A stretch of DNA of 11,897 nucleotides, from assembly GCA_021778785.1 (NCBI GenBank), contig JAJYBX010000023.1, positions 1 to 11,897 on the forward strand. The letters run 5' to 3'. Position 1 is the stretch's first letter, and the number at the start of each line of letters is the position of its first letter. This DNA is from Acidobacteriota bacterium. Its GTDB lineage: Bacteria; Acidobacteriota; Holophagae; Holophagales; Holophagaceae. Shown one piece after another: positions 6,701 to 11,897 of the stretch. The translations under genes were made by a program, and so were the position numbers. Under the pieces are notes generated by a model, which searched no databases, was not told where the DNA came from, and worked only from the letters and a program-made list of their open reading frames with translations.

Positions 6701-8414
6701 CGGTTGGATATGGCCCGGAAGCCTCGGCCAGGGGGAGCTCGATCCGGAACCGGGTGCCCTTCCCGGGAGCGCTCTCGATGGAGACGGTGCCCCGGTTCTG
6801 GAGGACGAGGTTCCGCACCGTGGCGAGGCCGAGGCCGGTCCCGTTGGGCTTGGTGGTGAAGAAGGGATCGAACGCCTGGGCCGCGAGATCCGGGGCCATG
6901 CCGGGCCCGGTGTCGGCCACCTCGAGGAGCGCCCATTCCCCCGCTGACCGGGCGGAGAGGGTCAGCGTGCCGCCAGAGGGCATGGCCTCCCGGGCATTGC
7001 TGGTGAGGTTCTGGATCACCTGGTCGAGCTGCTCGGGATCCGCGATCACGGAGATCCGCTGGGGCACTTCGAGCCGCAGGGTCTGGCCCCGGGAGAGCTG
7101 GGCGCGGATCAGGGTCGCCTGCCCCTCGAGCCAGTCCGCGAGGTCGAAGGTCAGGGGGGCGGCATCCTGTCCCCGGCTGGCGGTGAGGATGCGCCGGGTC
7201 ATGCCCTTGGCGCGCTCCGCGGCTTCCGCAAGGACCTCCAGGTCGGGGCGCTGCGCGGGGGCCGCCCGCTCAAGGAGCAGGTCCACCCGGATGCGGATGA
7301 CGTTCAGAAGGTTGTTGAGGTCGTGGGCCAGCCCGGCGGCGAGTCCGGCCACCATCTGCATCCGCTGCTGCCGCAGAGCCTCGCGATGGTGGGCCTCCAG
7401 GCGGTCGGTCCGCTCCTCCACCCGGGCCTCCAGGTTCTGCGAGAGGTGCTCCAGATCCAGGATCAGCAAGCCCTGGCGAACCAGCAGGACGATGAGGAGG
7501 GCGAGACCCAGCACGGGGAGCGGGGGTCGCCGTCCGGCGCCGGGTTCGAGGATGCGGAAGGCCCCGAGGAGGATGATGGCGACCGCCACGCCCGTGGGAA
7601 GGAGGGCGCGCCATCCGGAATTCGAAGACGGAAGGGGACGCTCGCCCCGCTCAGGCGGCCAGACCGAGGCCAGGGCGAAGAGACATACGGCCACCTGGTT
7701 GAGGGCATCCGCGGCATGCGCCTGGTATCCGACATAGAGGCCCAGGGTGCGCAGGAGGGCCCCGCCCAGGCTGTGGAGGAGGGTGGCCATGATCGCCGCC
7801 CGCACCAGGAAAGTGGCCCGGCTCTGCTCCGGCTGCGCCAGGCGCGCCTCCTGGATGAGCCACAGGGCCAGGAGCCCGAACGAAAAGCTCACCAGCACCG
7901 CGTTGAGGATCACCACGTTCCTGGGAAGGTTCGACAGGTGAGCGGCCTTGTCCACGAGCATCCAGGCCGCCATGAAGACGGAGAGGGTGATCATCAGTCC
8001 GTCCAGCAGCGTCCGGATCCGCTCGCCCGGCATGCGGATCCGCTGGGGCCAGGAGAGGAGCCCCGCGCCCAGGAACAGGAGGCTCAGGGCCGCGATGACG
8101 GGGCCCGCGAGGAGGTGGTGGGGCAGGACGAGGAAGGCCGGCAGGTACTGGAGGCCGCTCAGGGCCACCCCGAGGCCCAGGAACCGGAAGGCCCTGGGCC
8201 CTCCACCCCTGGCGCGGCGGAAACAGAGCGTGGCGGCCAGCAGGGCCAGGCCGATCGTGCCCAGGTAGTCCAGGCTCCGCACGACGGGGTGCAGGGTGTA
8301 GGCCAGGGGGAGGAGGATGTTGCCGCCCAGCAGCAGGGCCAGGACGATGAGCAGGCCCCGGTGCTTCCGCCAGGGGAGGGGCGGAAGTGCAGTGGCTTCC
8401 GGTTCATCCGTCAT
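6681..8414 (-). CDS. Multi-pass membrane sensor histidine kinase (HDLNN type), orphan
   Basis: A 577-residue sensor kinase. About ten hydrophobic helices cover residues 20-320 (for example 20-40, 50-65, 78-97, 102-122, 137-154, 168-187, 201-230, 238-252, 271-287, 300-319), with no recognised sensory fold. A charged coiled-coil linker (about 318-356) leads to the phosphoacceptor helix GLAHDLNNLLNVI with His364. The ATPase domain has the N box NLTSNAREAM (469-478), G1 DTGPGMAP (501-508), F box FDPFFTTKP (515-523) and G2 GTGLGLATV (525-533). The HDLNN/NAREAM style resembles NtrB-like kinases. There is no receiver domain and no response regulator gene in the window. ATG at 8414 is chosen; ATG at 8426 or TTG at 8450 are possible and none has a clear ribosome site. 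It follows maeA by 64 nt on the same strand, so co-transcription is possible. Its signal is unknown. Confidence 0.92.
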   Translation of the reverse strand: MTDEPEATALPPLPWRKHRGLLIVLALLLGGNILLPLAYTLHPVVRSLDYLGTIGLALLAATLCFRRARGGGPRAFRFLGLGVALSGLQYLPAFLVLPHHLLAGPVIAALSLLFLGAGLLSWPQRIRMPGERIRTLLDGLMITLSVFMAAWMLVDKAAHLSNLPRNVVILNAVLVSFSFGLLALWLIQEARLAQPEQSRATFLVRAAIMATLLHSLGGALLRTLGLYVGYQAHAADALNQVAVCLFALASVWPPERGERPLPSSNSGWRALLPTGVAVAIILLGAFRILEPGAGRRPPLPVLGLALLIVLLVRQGLLILDLEHLSQNLEARVEERTDRLEAHHREALRQQRMQMVAGLAAGLAHDLNNLLNVIRIRVDLLLERAAPAQRPDLEVLAEAAERAKGMTRRILTASRGQDAAPLTFDLADWLEGQATLIRAQLSRGQTLRLEVPQRISVIADPEQLDQVIQNLTSNAREAMPSGGTLTLSARSAGEWALLEVADTGPGMAPDLAAQAFDPFFTTKPNGTGLGLATVRNLVLQNRGTVSIESAPGKGTRFRIELPLAEASGPYPTVRPDPA

Positions 8415-8478
8415 GTGGACCAGCATCCCGCCTGGGGGCCGGTCCTGCAAGCCGCACGGGGACGGCGGGCGTCACGCT

Positions 8479-10236
8479 TCAGACGAAGATGGGCATCGGG
8501 CGGTCCGCTCCGGCGGTGGCGGCCGCCGCCGGGTCCGCCGGCAGGTAGGCGGGATTCCACATCGCCTCCGCCAGGATGCCGGGGATGAGGCCATCCTCCA
8601 GGCGGCGGTTCGCCACGCCGGACTCCCGCGCCTCCCGGACCACGGCCTCGGCCACGTGGGCCGTGACCTCCCGGATGCGGGCGGTGGAGGGGAAGAGGCT
8701 GCCGGCCGCCAGATCCTCGTCGAGGACTTCCCGCGCGAGCTGCCGGGCGGCGGCAGCGAACATCCCGTCCGTCACCTCCCGGGCCTCCGAGACCAGGGCC
8801 CCCAGGCCCACGCCGGGGAAGATGAAGACGTTGTTCCCCTGGCCGATGCGATGCTCGCGGCCCTCGTAGGTCACGGCGTCGGACGGGCTTCCGGTGGCCA
8901 CCAGGGCCCGGCCCTCGGTCCAGGCGATCAGATCGCCCGGCCTGGCCTCGGCCTTGCTCGTGGGGTTGGAGAGCGCGAGGATCAGCGGGCGCACCGTATG
9001 GCGGGCCATCTCGCGGATGGCGGCCTCGGTGAAGGCGCCGGGGGTGGCCGACACGCCGAGGAGCATGGTGGGCTGGAAGGCGCGGATCACGGCCGTGAGA
9101 TCGCCCCGCCGTTCCGTCCCCAGGCCCATCCGGTCCGCCAGCTCGGGCGGCCACGCGAAGGCCCGCTGCACGGGATCCAGTCCGGGGTCGTCCTCCATGA
9201 GCAGGCCCTGGAGGTCCAGGTGGGCGGTGGCGGCGGTCAGGGCCTCGCCGTCGAGGCCCTCCTCGCGGAGGGTCTCCCGCACGAGGCGTCCGATGCCGAT
9301 GCCCGCCGCGCCCGCCCCGAAGAAGAGGATGCGCTGCTGCCGAAGGGGGATGCCCGTGGCCCGGGATCCCGCGAGGAGGGCCGCCACGCCCACCGCGGCC
9401 GTGCCCTGGATGTCGTCATTGAAACTGGTGAGGGTCTTCCGGTAGCGGTCGAGCAGGCGGAAGGCGTTGAGCTTCTTGAAGTCCTCCCACTGGAGCAGGG
9501 CCCCCGGGAAGCAGCGCTTCACAGCCTGGACGAACTCCTCCACCAGCGAGTCGTACTCCGGGCCCCGGAGGCGCGGCGCCCGCCAGCCGAGGTAGTACTC
9601 GTCGTCCAGCAGGTCCAGGTTGTCCGTGCCGACATCCAGGCTGATGGGCAGCGTCTGCCAGGGCGGGATCCCCGCGGCGGCGGTGTAGAGGGCCAGCTTC
9701 CCGATGGGGATGCCCATGCCCCCCGCGCCCTGGTCGCCCAGGCCGAGGATGCGCTCGTTGTCCGTGACGACGATGAGGCGGATGTCCTCGAAGGGGGCGT
9801 TCTTCAGCACGTCGGCGATCTGGCCCCGGTGCTCCGGCGTGATCCACAGGCCCCGCGCCCGGCGGAAGATGTGGCTGAAGTCCTGGCAGGCGCGCCCCAC
9901 GGTGGGGGTGTAGACGATGGGCAGGAACTCCTGGATGTGATCGAGGAGCACCCGGTAGAACAGGTACTCGTTGCGGTCCTGCAGGGCGGCCAGGCCGATG
10001 TACTTCTCCAGGGGATCGGTCTTCCGCTGGATGCTGGCATAGACACGCCGGGACTGCTGGTCCATGGTGGTCACCGAATGGGGCAGCAGCCCTTCGAGGC
10101 CGAGGGAAATCCGCTCTTCCTGGGTGAACGCGGTGCCCTTGGTGTACATCGGATGGCGCAGGAGTCGCGCCCCCCGGTAGGGGACGGCCAGCCGTTTCCG
10201 TCCGCTGGGTTCGGTTCTCAGGTCGTAGCGTTCCAT
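8479..10236 (-). CDS. maeA: NAD-dependent malic enzyme
   Basis: Oxidatively decarboxylates malate to pyruvate with NAD+ (probably) in the cytosol, linking the TCA cycle to pyruvate. The 585 residues match the large malic-enzyme type (about 540-600; E. coli MaeA/SfcA and mitochondrial ME2), not the short bacterial form. Visible sites are the catalytic Tyr109 in IVYTPTVG, Arg153 before VVTDNERILGLGDQGAGGMG, and the catalytic Lys180 in IGKLALY. Metal ligands are E251-D252 (QWEDF) and the Asp pair in FNDDIQGT (274-275). The Rossmann loop is FFGAGAAGIG (305-314). LALSNPTSKAEA and GQGNNVFIFPGVGLG are conserved in the C-terminal half. NAD over NADP preference is a family guess. GGAGGGG lies 6 nt before the start. 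A perfect palindrome lies 29 nt upstream of the start, and a sensor kinase gene follows 64 nt downstream. Confidence 0.94.
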   Translation of the reverse strand: MERYDLRTEPSGRKRLAVPYRGARLLRHPMYTKGTAFTQEERISLGLEGLLPHSVTTMDQQSRRVYASIQRKTDPLEKYIGLAALQDRNEYLFYRVLLDHIQEFLPIVYTPTVGRACQDFSHIFRRARGLWITPEHRGQIADVLKNAPFEDIRLIVVTDNERILGLGDQGAGGMGIPIGKLALYTAAAGIPPWQTLPISLDVGTDNLDLLDDEYYLGWRAPRLRGPEYDSLVEEFVQAVKRCFPGALLQWEDFKKLNAFRLLDRYRKTLTSFNDDIQGTAAVGVAALLAGSRATGIPLRQQRILFFGAGAAGIGIGRLVRETLREEGLDGEALTAATAHLDLQGLLMEDDPGLDPVQRAFAWPPELADRMGLGTERRGDLTAVIRAFQPTMLLGVSATPGAFTEAAIREMARHTVRPLILALSNPTSKAEARPGDLIAWTEGRALVATGSPSDAVTYEGREHRIGQGNNVFIFPGVGLGALVSEAREVTDGMFAAAARQLAREVLDEDLAAGSLFPSTARIREVTAHVAEAVVREARESGVANRRLEDGLIPGILAEAMWNPAYLPADPAAAATAGADRPMPIFV

Positions 10237-10242
10237 GGGGCA

Positions 10243-10249
10243 CCCCTCC
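10243..10249 (-). promoter_or_regulatory. Strong ribosome binding site of maeA
   Basis: GGAGGGG on the minus strand, 6 nt before the ATG at 10236. It confirms the maeA start and places the upstream palindrome in the leader or promoter, not in the coding sequence. Confidence 0.7.
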
Positions 10250-10265
10250 GCAGATGGCCAAGCAG

Positions 10266-10291
10266 CCCTTCACGGTCGTGACCGTGAAGGG
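10266..10291. promoter_or_regulatory. Perfect 12-bp inverted repeat upstream of maeA (operator or terminator)
   Basis: The arms CCCTTCACGGTC and GACCGTGAAGGG are exact reverse complements separated by GT, spanning 26 bp. The element lies in the 125-nt gap between the Asp-box protein gene (stop at 10362) and maeA (start at 10236), both on the minus strand, 29 nt before maeA and 16 nt before its ribosome site. No T-run follows on the minus strand, so a standard intrinsic terminator is not supported. A dimeric repressor operator for maeA, or a leader hairpin, fits the position. The rest of the gap shows no clear promoter. Confidence 0.6.
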
Positions 10292-10361
10292 AATGCCTCA
10301 CCTTCCTCTGCGACCGGAAACACGCCGGGCGGGGCGGGTGGTCTGGCAAGCCGGGCAGCAG

Positions 10362-11897
10362 CTAAATGTGCGTCCCCGCAGGCGGGCTGTCCACCTTGGA
10401 TGCGGCCTCCAGGGCGAGGCCCCGGCGCTGGAGGGCCTCCCAGGCCGCGAGGGTGGTGGCGAGGAGGGATTCCTGCCGTTCGCATCCATTGATCGCGTCC
10501 GGCGAAGGGTCGGCGTCGGCGCCGTCCACGGCGTGGAGGAGCTGCCCCAGGGCCCCGCCGAGGTACCGGAAGGTCTGGAGGCCCGTCACGGGGGCGGCCC
10601 AGGAATTGGCGGGATTCGCCGTCGCCGGGAAGCCCACCAGGCTGGCCACGTCCTGGTCCAGGCGGCGGGCCTCCCCGGATCCGGGGAGGCCCATCCGGCC
10701 GGCCAGGGCCCGGCGCAGGGCCAGGGCCCCGGCCTGGGCCCTGGCCAGCCGCACCTGGGCGGCCTCGATGCGCCGGGCCAGGGCGTACTGCCGGGCGTAG
10801 GCCGCCGCCGGCAGCGTCACCCGCGGATCCGACGCCACCTGGAGGGGCTGCGGGAAGACCTGGCCATCCACCGTGAGCGTCACCTCATAGCGCCCCGGGG
10901 GCACCCAGAGCCCATCGGCGAAGGGGGCGCCGTGGCCGAGCTCGGGCGGCAGGGCCCGGTGGAGCGGCCACACGAAGCGGTGCATCCCGGGCGTGGCTTC
11001 CAGGGCGCTGGGTCGGACGATCCACTCGGGGGCCGCGTGGGCCGTGGCGGGGTCCACCGGCGCGGGCTGGTCCGCGCTGGTATAGCGTCGCAGGAGCCGG
11101 CCCCCGGCATCACGGATCTCCAGCACGACGGGCTCGCGGGGGGCCGCGGCCAGCACGTAGTCGATCCAGGCGCCGAAGGGCGGATTCGCGGCGGTGGGTT
11201 CGTCCTTCGTCAGGGGCGTGCCCGTGAACTGGGCGGGGCGCAGCCGCAGGGCCGGGGCGGGCCGGAGGAGGCGCGTCCGGAGCGCCCCGGCCTCCGCCTG
11301 GCGCAGGGGGCCGATCCCATCCAGGATCCAGAAGCCCCGGCCGTGGGTGGCGATCACCAGGTCACTTCCATGCACCACGAGATCGCGGACCGAGATCCGC
11401 GGAAGGTTCAGGTTCAGCGGCTGCCAGTGGTCCCCGTCGTCGAAGGAGACGTGGATGCCCAGCTCGGTGGCCGCGTAGAGCAGGCCCCGCCGCACGGAAT
11501 CCTCGCGGATGGTGTTCACGAACTCGCCCTCCGGCAGGCCCGCCGCGATGGAGGTCCAGTGCCGCCCCCCATCCCGGGTGCGGTAGAGGTGGGGGTTCCG
11601 GTCCTCGATCCGGTGGCGGTCCACGGCGACGTAGGCGGTGCCGGCGTCGAAGGCGGAGGCCTCGAGGCCCGCGATCTTGGACCAGGGCGTGAGGCCCGTT
11701 GGGGTGACGTCGGTCCAGTGGGCGCCGCCGTCCGCGCTGCGCCACACCAGGCCGTCGTCCGTGCCCGCCCAGAGCAGTTTCCCGTCCCTCGGCGAAGGGG
11801 CGATGGCGTAGATCACGCCGCGGCGGGGATCGGCGCCGGCGTCGGAAGCCATGCCCTCCGCCTTGAGCGAGGGCGGCGCGCCGGGCGCGGGCCGGGT
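10362..11897 (-). CDS. VPS10/sortilin-like Asp-box (BNR) repeat protein, C-terminal part, cut by window edge
   Basis: The visible 511 residues are the C-terminal part of a family usually near 1000 residues, annotated as glycosyl hydrolase, sialidase-like or VPS10-domain protein and mostly exported. Three Asp boxes (S/T-x-D-x-G-x-x-W) are visible: SADGGAHW (about 54-61), TRDGGRHW (107-114) and SFDDGDHW (151-158), within beta-propeller blades such as IYAIAPSPRDGKLLWAGTDDGL. VIATHGRGFWILD (181-193) closes the propeller. Then come an Ig-like segment (VVLEIRDAGGRLLRRYTS...GMHRFVWPL...PPGRYEVTLTVDG) and an Ala/Arg/Leu-rich helical tail. The ATG at 11852 is not the start: the frame is open to the edge and the preceding residues (APPSLKAEG) fit the family. 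Any signal peptide lies outside. No catalytic residues are evident; hydrolase activity is unproven. Confidence 0.88.
   Translation of the reverse strand, partial: TRPAPGAPPSLKAEGMASDAGADPRRGVIYAIAPSPRDGKLLWAGTDDGLVWRSADGGAHWTDVTPTGLTPWSKIAGLEASAFDAGTAYVAVDRHRIEDRNPHLYRTRDGGRHWTSIAAGLPEGEFVNTIREDSVRRGLLYAATELGIHVSFDDGDHWQPLNLNLPRISVRDLVVHGSDLVIATHGRGFWILDGIGPLRQAEAGALRTRLLRPAPALRLRPAQFTGTPLTKDEPTAANPPFGAWIDYVLAAAPREPVVLEIRDAGGRLLRRYTSADQPAPVDPATAHAAPEWIVRPSALEATPGMHRFVWPLHRALPPELGHGAPFADGLWVPPGRYEVTLTVDGQVFPQPLQVASDPRVTLPAAAYARQYALARRIEAAQVRLARAQAGALALRRALAGRMGLPGSGEARRLDQDVASLVGFPATANPANSWAAPVTGLQTFRYLGGALGQLLHAVDGADADPSPDAINGCERQESLLATTLAAWEALQRRGLALEAASKVDSPPAGTHI
10701..10785. repeat. GGCCAGGGCC repeats with an 11-bp hairpin inside the Asp-box protein gene
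   Basis: GGCCAGGGCC occurs at 10701-10710 and 10719-10728, as an inverted copy at 10737-10746, and as a 9-nt partial copy at 10777-10785. The second and inverted copies make an 11-bp perfect stem with a 6-nt loop. The region encodes the Ala-Leu-Arg-rich helical tail (LARRIEAAQVRLARAQAGAL), so biased codons for Leu-Ala may explain the repeats. Confidence 0.5.

Noticed and set aside
4222..6936. Long open frame (904 codons) antisense to feoB
   Set aside because: Its product is a Gly/His/Arg/Asp/Gln-rich sequence with no recognisable domain, as expected opposite a GC-rich gene; feoB on the other strand has clear motifs throughout.
8317..10281. Long open frame (654 codons) antisense to maeA
   Set aside because: Composition is typical of an antisense shadow, and maeA has complete catalytic motifs and a strong ribosome site on the other strand.
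11850..11852. ATG as the start of the Asp-box protein
   Set aside because: The frame continues to the window edge with family-like residues, and a complete propeller and signal peptide would be missing with this start.

Overview
This is a G+C-rich bacterial chromosomal segment (roughly two thirds G+C by eye) with tightly packed genes and strong third-position GC bias. Gene content (feoAB with a small Cys-rich partner, a large two-domain NAD malic enzyme, an orphan HDLNN-type histidine kinase and a VPS10/sortilin-like Asp-box protein) fits an Acidobacteriota genome, perhaps of the Holophaga/Geothrix kind. That placement is an inference from gene style, not proven here. I see no tRNA, rRNA, CRISPR, insertion sequence, phage gene or recombination site.

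Layout. Positions 1-1352 (+): the 3' part of ribA (GTP cyclohydrolase II, cut by the window edge), then a short-chain dehydrogenase-like protein whose catalytic Tyr and Lys are replaced. Positions 1347-3947 (-): an apparent operon read pgsA, AI-2E-family membrane protein, rluB. Its end overlaps the SDR gene by 6 bp in a palindromic CTATAG that gives both genes their TAG stop. Positions 3948-4036: a short divergent promoter region. Positions 4037-6664 (+): feoA, feoB and a 66-residue Cys-rich single-helix protein, translationally coupled, forming a ferrous iron uptake operon. Positions 6671-6700: two overlapping, mutually exclusive GC-rich hairpins at the convergent junction. Positions 6681-10236 (-): maeA (NAD malic enzyme) followed downstream by a multi-pass membrane histidine kinase. 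Positions 10237-10361: a leader/promoter region for maeA holding a perfect 12-bp inverted repeat. Positions 10362-11897 (-): the C-terminal half of a large Asp-box (BNR) beta-propeller protein that runs off the window.

Functionally the window is mostly housekeeping: riboflavin synthesis, 23S rRNA pseudouridylation, phosphatidylglycerol synthesis, Fe(II) import and malate decarboxylation. I do not find a convincing new multi-gene system. The points most worth checking are the maeA upstream palindrome with the kinase gene behind maeA, the SDR lacking its catalytic residues, the alternative hairpins at the feo/kinase junction, and the small FeoB-associated protein.
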